In this document: positions 51,365 to 59,874 of the stretch, in pieces | How positions within the stretch are numbered: the first letter of the stretch is position 1 | How the letters are laid out: the number at the start of each line of letters is the position of its first letter | DNA from: Streptomyces roseochromogenus subsp. oscitans DS 12.976 | GTDB taxonomy: Bacteria > Actinomycetota > Actinomycetes > Streptomycetales > Streptomycetaceae | Direction: 5' to 3' | Assembly (NCBI RefSeq): GCF_000497445.1 | Contig: NZ_CM002285.1 | Span: 987,802-1,051,801, forward strand | DNA: 64,000 nucleotides | The notes under the pieces: generated by a model | Seen by the model: the letters and a program-made list of their open reading frames with translations, nothing else | Told to the model about the DNA's origin: nothing | The model's database searches: none | Program-made: the position numbers and the translations under genes

Positions 51365-51880
51365 TCAGGTACGGCCCTCCCGCTCCTGAGCCTCCTGAAG
51401 CGCCTCGGACTGCGCGGCCCAGCGGGCCCGTACGACGGTGAACCCGGCGCGCTCGGCGTCGTCGCAGACCAGCTCGTCGTCGTCCACGAGGAAACGTATC
51501 TCGCGGTCCTGGGCGAGCCGGCGCAGGATCTCCAGCTTGGTGAACCGAGCGGGCCTGCGGTCCCCTCTTCCTCCACCCGCCCGCCCTGCGTCGCCCCGCA
51601 TGTACACCCGCCCCTCCGGCAGCCCGTGGGCCGCGAGCCAGTCCAGGGTGTCGCGCCGACACCGCTCGGGGCGGCCGGTGAGATAGACGACCTCGTACTC
51701 CCGAGCGCTCTCCACGGCCAACGCGACCCCCTCGGCGAGGGGCGGGTCCGCGGGCGCGGCGGCGAAGAAACCGGCCCAGTTCCTCGGCCGGGCCTCCAGG
51801 AAGTGCTGCCGATGGCCGGTGTCGGCCAGGGTGTTGTCGAGATCGAACACGGCGAGCGGCCGCTTGTCGCTGTCGGTCAC
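51365..51880 (-). CDS. HAD family phosphatase (polynucleotide kinase-phosphatase-like)
   Basis: A 171-residue HAD hydrolase: LAVFDLDNTLADTGHRQHFLE is motif I (DxDxT), EVVYLTGRPERCRRDTLDWLAAHGLP is motif II, KLEILRRLAQDREIRFLVDDDELVCDDAERAGF contains the motif III lysine and motif IV acidic residues. The TGRP...R.T..WL..HG pattern matches the phosphatase domain of polynucleotide kinase 3'-phosphatases and acid phosphatase-like proteins. A loop rich in Gly/Arg (DAGRAGGGRGDRRPA) is inserted mid-domain. Convergent to the dodecin gene. Confidence 0.84.
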   Translation of the reverse strand: MTDSDKRPLAVFDLDNTLADTGHRQHFLEARPRNWAGFFAAAPADPPLAEGVALAVESAREYEVVYLTGRPERCRRDTLDWLAAHGLPEGRVYMRGDAGRAGGGRGDRRPARFTKLEILRRLAQDREIRFLVDDDELVCDDAERAGFTVVRARWAAQSEALQEAQEREGRT

Positions 51881-51995
51881 GCGGTCACCTTAGACGGTGT
51901 CCTGATCGGCGGTAGCTCGCTGGTGGTGCCCGTGAGTTCATGTACTCGGCTACTCAGCTCGTGCGCCGACTGAGATGTCCTCTTATGATCCGGTC

Positions 51996-52238
51996 GTGGC
52001 AGACATCCCCGACGAATTGATCAGGCTGGAGCGTTCCGCCGAAGAGGAGCGGGCGAAGCTCGCGGGTCTGACCGGCGACGAGTATGACGAGCAGTGGCGC
52101 CGCTGGCGCGCGGCCATGGAGGCCGTCCAGGCGGCGATCACTGCGTACGCCGCAGCGACCGAGGCCGGCCCGGACGAGGTCGGGCAGGCGGTCAAGGCCG
52201 CGGTGCGGCACACGCAGGAGGACCCTGCCGTGGAGTAA
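51996..52238 (+). CDS. Small helical hypothetical protein
   Basis: An 80-residue mostly helical, acidic protein (ADIPDELIRLERSAEEERAKLAGLTGDEYDEQWRRWRAAMEAVQAAITAYA...VGQAVKAAVRHTQEDPAVE). It has the look of a conserved streptomycete protein that I recognise by pattern but cannot assign a role. The GTG at 51996 is preferred by homologue-like N-terminus (xADIPDEL); an ATG at 51975 adds seven residues and is possible. Confidence 0.68.
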   Translation: MADIPDELIRLERSAEEERAKLAGLTGDEYDEQWRRWRAAMEAVQAAITAYAAATEAGPDEVGQAVKAAVRHTQEDPAVE

Positions 52239-52317
52239 CCGGACGTGCGCCCGCCAGCAACCCGGGTGAGGCTGGTGTCATGCCCGTACCCGTGCTCGTT
52301 CAGGTGAGGGGTGGGTC

Positions 52318-52545
52318 ATGGCCGAGCATCGCGTGATCGTGTTCCCGCCGTCCGAGCGCGGTGGCCGCCGTGTCCAGGTCGACGGCGAGACCCTCGGCAC
52401 GGCGTTCGGCCTGCACGATCTGGCGGCGTTCTTGCAGCGGGCCGGGCTGGAGGGGGTGGACGAGCTGGATGTCGCCGAGTCGCCGGTGATCGAGTGGCAC
52501 GGGGGTGGGCCGGAGGAGTGGCGGGGGACGTCGTGGACACCGTGA
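52318..52545 (+). CDS. Small protein, paralogue of the 21870 gene
   Basis: A 75-residue protein (HRVIVFPPSERGGRRVQVDGETLGTAFGLHDLAAFLQRAGL, VIEWHGGGPEEWRG). Its full length aligns with the 72-residue protein at 21870-22088: PP...GGRRV, GTA..L.D...FL.RAGL and IEW.GGGP..W are shared. The two are 30 kb apart and in different neighbourhoods. The family is unknown. GAGGGG lies before ATG 52318. Confidence 0.72.
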   Translation: MAEHRVIVFPPSERGGRRVQVDGETLGTAFGLHDLAAFLQRAGLEGVDELDVAESPVIEWHGGGPEEWRGTSWTP

Positions 52546-52827
52546 CGCGCGAGCGTCCGAGTACAGCACAGGGGCCACACGAGCGCCGAGTGGCCGGGTC
52601 GGAACACGACGGCGGCATCCTCCTCCGCTAGTCCGGCGGTTCCTGTGCTTCTCCCTCTGTCTCACCCTCAGCGCGTTCCGTTTCTTCCGAACCGCCTCCC
52701 GACGCACTCGCGAGTGCCAGGACGGGACGCCAGAGGAACAGACGGATTCGTGGGTGGTCGAGAATGAGCATGCGAAGGCACATCACAGCGGTCCCGTGGA
52801 TCGTGGGTTTCCTGGCCGGCGGGTCCG

Positions 52828-53517
52828 TCATGGCGCCTCGGCGGCGGCGAGCACCTCGTCGGCCATCGGCCGGTCGAGGGCCGCGTGGACCAGACCGTCG
52901 GCCAGGCGGGTCATGTCACGGCCGGGGACGAGGCCGCCGAGTTTCTCGGGCGAGGCGGGAAGTCCGAGGCGCCGGGCGCCGTCCAGGGCCTTGCGGTCGA
53001 TGTACGGCGCGAACTCCGGCCACACTCCTTGGACATCGCGGAGGAAGATGTCGGCCCCCGTGGGCCCGATCCCGGGGATGTCCAACAGAGCCCTCTTCGG
53101 ATCGGGTTCCTCGCGCAGGCGGCGCAGATCACCGTCGTATCGTTCGAGCAGCAGCTCGGCTCCCTTGCCGAGCATGGTGGAGGTGCGCTCGTCGTAGCGG
53201 CGGTAGCCGCCCTTTCCGAGTGCGTCGACGCGTTTCTGCCAGGAGGCCTCGGCCATCGCACGCGGGTCGCGCATTCCGGCCTCGAACAGCGCCCTGGCCG
53301 CCGCCACCGCGATGTCAGCCCTGATCCGGGCGCTGAGCAGTACCGCGAGCACGAGCGTCTGGTACAGCGGCGCGGGAGTGTTGCGCAGCCGGATGCCGGC
53401 CTGCGCCGGATAGGTGCGCTGCTGTCGGTCGAGCAGGGCGCGGACGACAGCCTTGTCCGTCGCGCCGGCCGTTCTCCCGCTGGATTTCCTGTCGGACTTC
53501 GTGGTCTTCGTGATCAT
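52828..53517 (-). CDS. HhH-GPD DNA glycosylase (endonuclease III-like, no Fe-S cluster)
   Basis: A 229-residue protein: TLVLAVLLSARIRADIAVAAARALFE corresponds to the Nth LLSAQ(T) segment, and ALLDIPGIGPTGADIFLRDVQGVWPEFAPYIDRKALDGARRLGLP is the helix-hairpin-helix with the downstream catalytic region. The C-terminal four cysteines that hold the [4Fe-4S] cluster in Nth/MutY are missing, and the usual catalytic Lys of the HhH is replaced, so activity is uncertain. It opens the repair-rich block of the window. Confidence 0.78.
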   Translation of the reverse strand: MITKTTKSDRKSSGRTAGATDKAVVRALLDRQQRTYPAQAGIRLRNTPAPLYQTLVLAVLLSARIRADIAVAAARALFEAGMRDPRAMAEASWQKRVDALGKGGYRRYDERTSTMLGKGAELLLERYDGDLRRLREEPDPKRALLDIPGIGPTGADIFLRDVQGVWPEFAPYIDRKALDGARRLGLPASPEKLGGLVPGRDMTRLADGLVHAALDRPMADEVLAAAEAP

Positions 53518-53743
53518 CGTCCGGTCACCGATTCAACAGTTTCATCGGTTTCGTCCACTCGTGGGTTCCGCCGGAATCAGCGCGCACATCACTGCGCGCG
53601 CCGGTGCCTCATCCGCGTACCCGTCCCGGTCCGATTGATGCCGGGCTCTGCCGCACCGGAGCCCACGGTTGTGGATCCAGCCGCGGGCGGAGGACGGCAT
53701 GGGGACGGGTCGTGCTCCATCGCGGTGATGCTCGGACGGCCGG

Positions 53744-54781
53744 GCCACCGTCGCGCCGACCCCGGTGTGCATGCTGCTGTCCGGCGTCATGGTCGAGCTC
53801 GGCGTCTACGGCGCCGTGCGCGTGTACTGGACGGTCTTCTCCGGCCCGCACGGCATCGCGCAGCCGCACCTGCGGGCCGTGTTCGTCGCCGCGGGTGTGC
53901 TGACCGCACTGGTGGGCGCGGTGATGTGCTGGCAGCAGCGGCACCTCAAACGCATGCTGGCCTTCTCGACCGTCGGCCACGTCGGGCTCTTCCTCATCGG
54001 CGTGGCGCTGCTCAGCCCTGCCGGAACCGCCGGGGTAGCCCTTTACGTCGCCGCGCACGCCGGGGTGAAGGCGGCTCTGTTCGCCACCACGGGCGTCCTT
54101 CTCGACCGGCACGGCTCCGTCGACGAACACGGGCTGCGCGGGCGAGGGCGTGATCTGCCGCTCGCCGGTGCGCTGTTCGCCCTCGGCGGGCTGGCGCTCG
54201 CCGGTCTGCCGCCGTTCGGCACCGCCCTGGGCAAGGCCGTCACCGAACACGCCGGCGAGGATCTGTGCCCCTGGCTGCCCTCGGTGTTCGTCCTCGTCTC
54301 GGCCGCCACCGGCGGGGCCGTACTGCGCGCCTCTGCCCGGATCTTCGCCGACGCGGGGCCCCCGGCCGCGGGAGCGCTCGCCGTGCCGGCCGTCCTGCTC
54401 TGCGCTTCGCTGGCCGTCGGACTGCTGCCCGCGGTGGGCGGCACACTCGGCCGCGCCGCCCGGCAGTTCACTGACCGCACCGCCTACACCACCGCGATCT
54501 ACGGACACTCCGCCGCCCCGTCCTCCCCCGTGCCGGACACCGGATGGTCCGCCGAGGGCGTGCTCCTCGCGCTCGCCTCGACCGCCTTGGCCGCGCTGCT
54601 CACGGCGGCCGCCGTGCGGGGTGCGAAGTGGCGGGGCGCGGCTCGCGTCGGACCTGTGGGCCGGGCGGTGGGGCGTGGCCTGGTGCTGCCGCTGCGCCGG
54701 CTGCACTCGGGTCACCTCGGCGACTACGTCGCCTGGCTCGCCGTGGGTGTGGCGGTGTTCCTCGTCGTCATGGCGGTGTAG
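53744..54781 (+). pseudogene. NADH dehydrogenase/Mrp-type proton pump subunit, N-terminally truncated
   Basis: The frame opens without a proper start (TVAPTPVCMLLSGVMVELGVYGAVRVY) and covers the C-terminal 60% of an NuoL/N/HyfB-like antiporter subunit: MLAFSTVGHVGLFLIGVAL, HAGVKAALFATTGVLL (conserved Lys of the proton path) and GGLALAGLPPFGTALGKAV. About 10 helices remain. The N-terminal half with the first key Glu/Lys pair is missing, and no partner subunits are present. Translation from GTG 53765 is possible but would give a partial pump. Confidence 0.7.
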
Positions 54782-54877
54782 TGCGTCGGCATGCGCCCTC
54801 GTCGAGCGGGAACTCGGGGGGCGCGTAAAACGGTCCTGCGGTGGATCGGGCCTTGCGGTGGATGGAGGTGGATGAGT

Positions 54878-55915
54878 ATGCCCGTCTCCGCGTCTGTGAC
54901 GGATCTGTTCGAGAGTGTGCCCGGCGAGGAGCGCACGGCACTGCGGCGAGCGGCTCGGCCCGAGAGCCCCAGGCCGATGCTGGCGACACTGACGGAGCGT
55001 TACTTCTCGGATCCGGAGTGGATATTCGAGCGCAAGCTCGACGGGGAGCGGTGTCTGGGCGTCCGTGACGGCGCCCGGGCCGGGCTGTTGTCCCGTACCG
55101 GCCAGTCGCTCACGGACACCTATCCCGAGATCACCGACGCACTCGATGAACAGCACTGCGCCGACTTCGTGGTGGACGGCGAGGTCGTGGCCTTCGAGGG
55201 CTCGCGGACCAGCTTCGCGCGGCTGCAGCAGCGCATCGGGATCCACGACCCGCGCCGGGCGCGCGCCAGCCGTGTGGCGGTGACGTACTACGTGTTCGAC
55301 GTGCTGTACCTGGCCGGCCATGATCTGACCGCCCTGCCCCTGCGCACCCGCAAGGCCCTGCTGCGCCGCGCCCTGGACTTCTCCCCGCCGTTGCGCTTCA
55401 CCCAGCACCGCTATGCCGACGGCGAGGCGTACCTGCGCGAGGCGTGCGAGCGCGGCTGGGAGGGCGTCATCGCCAAGCGCGCCGACAGCCACTACGAGCA
55501 CCGGCGCTCGACGAAGTGGCTGAAGTTCAAGTGCGGGCGGCGGCAGGAACTGGTGATCGGCGGATTCACCGAGCCCGCGGGCAGCCGCACCGGCTTCGGC
55601 GCGTTGCTGGTCGGTTACTACGAGGGGCGACGCCTCGTCTACGCGGGCAAGGTCGGTACCGGTTACGACCGCCGGACGCTCGACGCACTGCGTGCGCGGA
55701 TGGACCGCCTGGAGCGCGGCCGCTCCCCCTTCTCAGGCAGTCCCCCGCGGGAGCGCGGCGCCCAGTGGACCGAGCCTCGGCTCGTCGCCGAGATCGGGTT
55801 CACGGAGTGGACGGAAGACGGGAAGCTGCGCCATCCGCGGTTCGTCGGCCTGCGGACCGACAAGCCCGCGCACAAGGTCGTACGGGAGCGGCCCGGGAAG
55901 CCGGGTCCGACGTGA
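54878..55915 (+). CDS. ATP-dependent DNA ligase (LigD ligase-domain type, stand-alone)
   Basis: A 345-residue ligase. FERKLDGERCL is motif I with the adenylated Lys53; FVVDGEVVAFEG is motif III; WEGVIAKRADSHYEHRRSTKWLKFK contains motifs IV and V; and the C-terminal OB-fold holds GALLVGYYEGRRLVYAGKVGTGYDRRTL. It matches the ligase module of bacterial NHEJ LigD or LigC, without the polymerase and phosphoesterase modules. The second ATG (54878) has the best spacing from GGAGG. A separate polymerase-domain gene lies at 59875. Confidence 0.9.
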   Translation: MPVSASVTDLFESVPGEERTALRRAARPESPRPMLATLTERYFSDPEWIFERKLDGERCLGVRDGARAGLLSRTGQSLTDTYPEITDALDEQHCADFVVDGEVVAFEGSRTSFARLQQRIGIHDPRRARASRVAVTYYVFDVLYLAGHDLTALPLRTRKALLRRALDFSPPLRFTQHRYADGEAYLREACERGWEGVIAKRADSHYEHRRSTKWLKFKCGRRQELVIGGFTEPAGSRTGFGALLVGYYEGRRLVYAGKVGTGYDRRTLDALRARMDRLERGRSPFSGSPPRERGAQWTEPRLVAEIGFTEWTEDGKLRHPRFVGLRTDKPAHKVVRERPGKPGPT

Positions 55916-56088
55916 CACTCCGCGAGGGCCACGACCAGGCCGGCGACCCCGCTGGGGGACGTCCGAACGGCGAGGAGCTGCTGCGCTGCCGGCGCGCGGA
56001 GAGGGCGAGGAAGAGCCGGGACGAGGCGGGCGCAGTGTAATCCGCCGTGGCGTAGGTACTCGTACAGACAGGACGTCTTCTTGGGGAG

Positions 56089-56391
56089 ATGAAACGGATG
56101 CTGTTCCTCGGACTGCTTCTCCTCGCGGCCACGGGCGCCTTCACGGCTCTGGCGATCGCCGACAACCTGTCCGGCGGTCCGCAGCAGTACGGCGTGTCGG
56201 TCCTCGGCCACCACATCGCCACGCTCAGCCCGCTCGGACTCTTCTGCTCCGGTCTCGCACTGGCTCTCATCTTCTGCCTGGGCCTGGCCATGGTGAGCGG
56301 AGCGGCACACCATCGCAGGAGCCCGCGTCCGCGCAGGGCACACCGTCGGACCACGGTCGGCCCGATGATGGGACCCGGCACGCGGGCCTGA
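56089..56391 (+). CDS. Small two-helix membrane protein
   Basis: A 100-residue protein with hydrophobic segments at about residues 4-24 (MLFLGLLLLAATGAFTALAIA) and 48-72 (LSPLGLFCSGLALALIFCLGLAMVSGA) and a basic C-terminal tail (HHRRSPRPRRAHRR). Related streptomycete proteins often lie with stress genes, but I cannot name the family. GGGGAG precedes ATG 56089. Confidence 0.7.
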   Translation: MKRMLFLGLLLLAATGAFTALAIADNLSGGPQQYGVSVLGHHIATLSPLGLFCSGLALALIFCLGLAMVSGAAHHRRSPRPRRAHRRTTVGPMMGPGTRA

Positions 56392-56581
56392 ACTCACTCA
56401 CCGCGGCCGGAAGGGGCAGCGCACTGCGTCACCGCTCTGTGCCGCGCCCGGACCAGGATGTCGCGGCCGGTGCGACCGCACTGCCGGGAGGACGGGCGTC
56501 GGGGGGACGTCCACGGGTACCCGGTGGGTGCGCGAGGAGTCGTCGGCGCTCGTCGTGCACGGCGGACGGAGGTGGGTGGCC

Positions 56582-57001
56582 GTGACTCGGTACGTGCGGG
56601 AGATCATGACGCAGAATCCGGTGACGGTGTCCGAGAAGACGCCCCTCACCGAGGTGGCACGGCTCATGCGGCAGAACGGCATCGGCGATGTCATCGTCAC
56701 GGAGGGCGACCACGTCTGCGGTCTGGTGACGGACCGCGATCTGGTGGTCCGGGCCCTCGCCGACGAGCGTGACCCCACGCTGACGGTGGTGGGGCAGGTG
56801 TGCAGCAGGGACATGGTCACGTGTTCGTCCCAGGACCCGGTCGACGAGGCGATCCGTCTGATGCGGGAACACACTCTGCGGCGGCTGCCTGTCGTCGACG
56901 ACGACCGGCTGGTCGGGGCGCTCAGCCTGGGCGACCTGGCCGTCGAACGGGATCCTCACTCGGCACTCGCCGACATCAGCGCCGCGCGGCCGAACCGGTA
57001 G
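56582..57001 (+). CDS. CBS domain pair protein
   Basis: A 139-residue protein made of two CBS domains: VREIMTQNPVTVSEKTPLTEVARLMRQNGIGDVIVTEGDHVCGLVTDRDLVVRAL and VCSRDMVTCSSQDPVDEAIRLMREHTLRRLPVVDDDRLVGALSLGDLAVE. CBS pairs bind adenosine nucleotides and regulate partner proteins. The GTG at 56582 follows GGAGG. It is 58 bases upstream of archease on the same strand. Confidence 0.9.
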   Translation: MTRYVREIMTQNPVTVSEKTPLTEVARLMRQNGIGDVIVTEGDHVCGLVTDRDLVVRALADERDPTLTVVGQVCSRDMVTCSSQDPVDEAIRLMREHTLRRLPVVDDDRLVGALSLGDLAVERDPHSALADISAARPNR

Positions 57002-57058
57002 GCCGGCCCGGCGCACGTGTACTCCGTGAGGCGGTGTGCGGGTCCGTGAAATGGGCAC

Positions 57059-57523
57059 GTGGTGGACATGGTCGGCGACACGGGCGACGAACTGCTGGCG
57101 CGGCGGCAGGGCACCGCCGGCCATCGGACGGTGCCTCACACGGCCGACGTGGGGATCGAGGCATGGGGGCCGAGCCGCGAGCGGTGCCTCGCGGAGGCGG
57201 TCCTGGGGCTGGTGGAGTGCTTCGCCGACCTCTCCGGGGTACGGCCCACCGCCGTGGAGCGCCTGGAACTGGCCGAAGGAAGCGACGAGGAGCTGCTGGC
57301 GACCCTCCTGGACGAGGTGGTCTACCGCCTGGAAGTGCGCGGTGAGGTGCCGGTCGACGTGGAGGCGGAGGCGGTCGGCGACGGTCTCGGCATACGGCTG
57401 GCGGTCGCCGGACTCGACACGGTGGAGGTCACCGGCGCCCCGCCCAAGGGCGTGTCCTGGCATCGGCTGCACATCGGGCCCGACCCGTACGGCTGGTCCT
57501 GCGGGGTGACCGTCGACGTATGA
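57059..57523 (+). CDS. Archease (RtcB activator)
   Basis: A 154-residue archease: HRTVPHTADVGIEAWGPSRERCLAEAVLGLVECFADLSGV and TLLDEVVYRLEV, ending GVSWHRLHIGPDPYGWSCGVTVDV. The Asp of HTADVG and the Asp of the C-terminal segment form the metal site that helps GTP-dependent activation of RtcB. The rtcB gene is next but convergent. GTG 57059 or ATG 57068 could be the start. The gene is followed by a tandem GACGTATGAGC duplication at its stop codon (57515-57536). Confidence 0.9.
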   Translation: MVDMVGDTGDELLARRQGTAGHRTVPHTADVGIEAWGPSRERCLAEAVLGLVECFADLSGVRPTAVERLELAEGSDEELLATLLDEVVYRLEVRGEVPVDVEAEAVGDGLGIRLAVAGLDTVEVTGAPPKGVSWHRLHIGPDPYGWSCGVTVDV

Positions 57524-57591
57524 GCGACGTATGAGCGGTGACGCCGAGGCCGGTTGACGGTCCCCGTGTCCCCCTTGACTACGTCCTCGCG

Positions 57592-59004
57592 TCACCCCTT
57601 GACCACGCCGAGCGGAACCAGCCGGGCCACCCTGCCGCACAGCCCCGCCTCCTCGGCGACTGCGACCACCGCGTCGACGTCCTTGTAGGCCTCCGGCGCC
57701 TCCTCGGGCAGGCCGCGCCAGGACAGCGGGCGTGCCGCGATGCCGTCCCGTTCCAGCCTGGCCCGCAGTTGCCTGTCGGTGATGGTACGCACGGCCTCGT
57801 GGCGGCTCATCGTACGGCCCGCGCCGTGGCAGGTGGAGGCGAAGGCGCCCCCGCCGGGCACTCCGGCGAGGACGTACGAGGCCGTGCCCATGGTGCCGGG
57901 GATCAGCACCGGCTGCCCCACCCCGCGCAGATCGCGGGGCAGATCGGGATGGCCGGGCGGGAAGGCGCGGGTGGCGCCCTTGCGGTGGACGCACAGCCGG
58001 CGGCGTGTCCCGTCCACGGGATGGGTCTCGATCTTGGCGAGGTTGTGGGAGACGTCGTACACCAGCGACAGCCGGACTCCCGCGGCCCGTTCGAAGACCC
58101 GGCGTGCCGCGTCGGTGAGCAGCTGGCGGTTGGCGCGCCCGTAGTTGGCGGCCGCGGCCATCGCACCGAGGTACGCGCGCCCCTCGGGCGAGTCCACGGG
58201 GGTGCAGGCCAGCTGCCGGTCCGGCACCGTGATGCCGTAGCGGGCCATGGCGCGGCCCATCTCCCGCACGTGATCGGTGCAGATCTGGTGTCCGAGGCCG
58301 CGCGACCCGCAGTGGATCATCACGCACACCTGGCCCTCGGCCAGCCCGAACGCGGCCGCGGCCCGCTCGTCGTACACCCGGGCGACCTGCTGCACCTCCA
58401 GGAAGTGGTTGGCGGAGCCGAGGCTGCCGACCTGTCCGAGGCCGCGCTCGCGTGCCCGCGGGCCGACCCGGGTCACGTCCGCGTCGGCGACCGCCCCGCC
58501 GTCCTCGCAGCGGATCAGGTCGCGTTCCTCGCCGTGCCCCTGCTCCACCGCGTAGCGTGACCCGCCCTGGAGGATCCGCTCCAGCTGCCGGGGCCCGTCC
58601 AGCCGCCACACCCCGCCGGGGCCGGCCCCGCGCGGGATCGCCCTGTCCAGGCCGTCCATGACCGCGAGCAGGGCTGGCCGCAGCTCCGCACGGTCGCAGT
58701 CGGCTGCCAGCAGCCGTACCCCGCAGGAGATGTCGAAGCCGACCCCGCCGGGCGAGACCACGCCGCCCTCGTCCACGTCGGTCGCCGCCACACCGCCGAT
58801 GGGGAAGCCGTAGCCCCAGTGGATGTCCGGCATGGCGTACGAGGCGCCGACGATTCCGGGCAGCGTGGCCACGTGGACCACCTGCTCCAGCGACTTCTCG
58901 GCGTCCTTCAGCAGCTGCCGGGAGGCGAACACCAGGCCCGGCACCCGCATGTCCCCGTGTCGTTCGATGCGGAAGCGGTAGGGCCGCTCCTCGACGAGTT
59001 CCAT
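57592..59004 (-). CDS. rtcB: RNA-splicing ligase RtcB
   Basis: A 470-residue Rtc[18 protein letters not shown] and [13 protein letters not shown] contain the metal ligands Asp91 and Cys94; [13 protein letters not shown] and [11 protein letters not shown] supply the histidine ligands; [14 protein letters not shown] holds the histidine that becomes guanylylated. It joins 2',3'-cyclic phosphate or 3'-phosphate RNA to 5'-OH ends with GTP and Mn. It is convergent with archease, an unusual separation of partners that often share an operon. Start ATG 59004 follows GGAGG. Confidence 0.94.
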   Translation of the reverse strand: MELVEERPYRFRIERHGDMRVPGLVFASRQLLKDAEKSLEQVVHVATLPGIVGASYAMPDIHWGYGFPIGGVAATDVDEGGVVSPGGVGFDISCGVRLLAADCDRAELRPALLAVMDGLDRAIPRGAGPGGVWRLDGPRQLERILQGGSRYAVEQGHGEERDLIRCEDGGAVADADVTRVGPRARERGLGQVGSLGSANHFLEVQQVARVYDERAAAAFGLAEGQVCVMIHCGSRGLGHQICTDHVREMGRAMARYGITVPDRQLACTPVDSPEGRAYLGAMAAAANYGRANRQLLTDAARRVFERAAGVRLSLVYDVSHNLAKIETHPVDGTRRRLCVHRKGATRAFPPGHPDLPRDLRGVGQPVLIPGTMGTASYVLAGVPGGGAFASTCHGAGRTMSRHEAVRTITDRQLRARLERDGIAARPLSWRGLPEEAPEAYKDVDAVVAVAEEAGLCGRVARLVPLGVVKG

Positions 59005-59019
59005 GGCATCCTCCCGCGG

Positions 59020-59520
59020 TCACCTGGTCGTGTGCCGGTGCCGCGTCCACAGGGGCCAGGCGAACCAGCACAGCAGGTACCAGGCCAGCACCGCGGCGAC
59101 CAGCCAGAGCACAGAGCTGTCATGGGTCGCGACTCTCAGGACGAGCAGAAGCGCGGAGGTCATCGTGGCGAGCAGCAGGACCAGGCCGACCAGGGTCAGC
59201 CGGGCGGCCCACCCGACCGTCTGCGGTTTCACGCGCCGTCCGGCGACGAGCCGGTGCACGGACACCGGTCCGATCAGGGCCCCGGTCGCCGCGGCGCCGA
59301 GGACGATGGTCACGATGTAGATCGTCCGGTCCGTCCGGTCAAGCTGCGCGAACCTCGGTGTGAACACGACGGTGAGCAGGAAGCCGAAGAGGATCTGGAC
59401 GCCCGTCTGGGCGACGCGGACCTCCTGGATCAGCTCTCCCCATCTCCGGTCGGCCCGCTCCTCCGGGGTCTCGTCGCGCCCGGTGCGCGTGGTGCCCCCA
59501 CCCCGTTCGGTGCCCGTCAC
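59020..59520 (-). CDS. DUF6328 family membrane protein
   Basis: A 166-residue protein with four hydrophobic helices and the conserved N-terminal segment ERADRRWGELIQEVRVAQTGVQILFGFLLTVVFTPRFAQLD typical of DUF6328. Function is unknown. It lies 15 bases upstream of rtcB on the same strand, so both probably share a transcript. Confidence 0.85.
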   Translation of the reverse strand: MTGTERGGGTTRTGRDETPEERADRRWGELIQEVRVAQTGVQILFGFLLTVVFTPRFAQLDRTDRTIYIVTIVLGAAATGALIGPVSVHRLVAGRRVKPQTVGWAARLTLVGLVLLLATMTSALLLVLRVATHDSSVLWLVAAVLAWYLLCWFAWPLWTRHRHTTR

Positions 59521-59693
59521 GGCTCCTCCTGGATCAGCGGCTGCGCCCCCGCCGTCCCGGTACCCAGGAAGGCATCCTGTACACGCCCGGCCCTGGAACG
59601 GGCGGTCCGGTCCGCCGGAGGTCTACGGAGGTCCACCGGCAGGAGGTCTGATCCGCGCATTCCGGGAAACTCGGACGGCAGGAGGTGCAGACC

Positions 59694-59864
59694 ATGCTTC
59701 CCGTCCTGTTGTTCCTGCTGCTGGCACTGCTGCTCTTCGGCGTCGGCTTCGCGGTGAAGATTCTCTGGTGGATCGCTCTCGTGGTGTTCGTCGTGTGGCT
59801 CGTGGGCTTCCTGTTCCGCAGTGCGGCCATTGGTGGAGTCAGGCGCCGCTGGCACTGGTGGTGA
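59694..59864 (+). CDS. Small hydrophobic protein (56 residues)
   Basis: MLPVLLFLLLALLLFGVGFA then VKILWWIALVVFVVWLVGFL and an RRRWHWW end: two closely spaced hydrophobic helices, the common small hydrophobic protein of streptomycetes that resembles lmo0937-type stress proteins. GGAGG lies eight bases before ATG 59694. It ends ten bases before the polymerase gene start on the same strand. Confidence 0.72.
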   Translation: MLPVLLFLLLALLLFGVGFAVKILWWIALVVFVVWLVGFLFRSAAIGGVRRRWHWW

Positions 59865-59874
59865 AAACGCGGTC

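Noticed and set aside
52628..52831. A 67-codon minus frame
   Set aside because: Acidic, low-complexity end, no ribosome site, no recognisable pattern; more likely non-coding between the small protein and the HhH gene.
56513..56519. GGGTAC as a SigB-type -10 element upstream of the CBS gene
   Set aside because: No acceptable GTTT-like -35 at the right distance.
56429..59071. An 880-codon minus frame over the CBS, archease and rtcB region
   Set aside because: Low-complexity Arg/Gly translation out of frame with RtcB, whose motifs are intact in its own frame.
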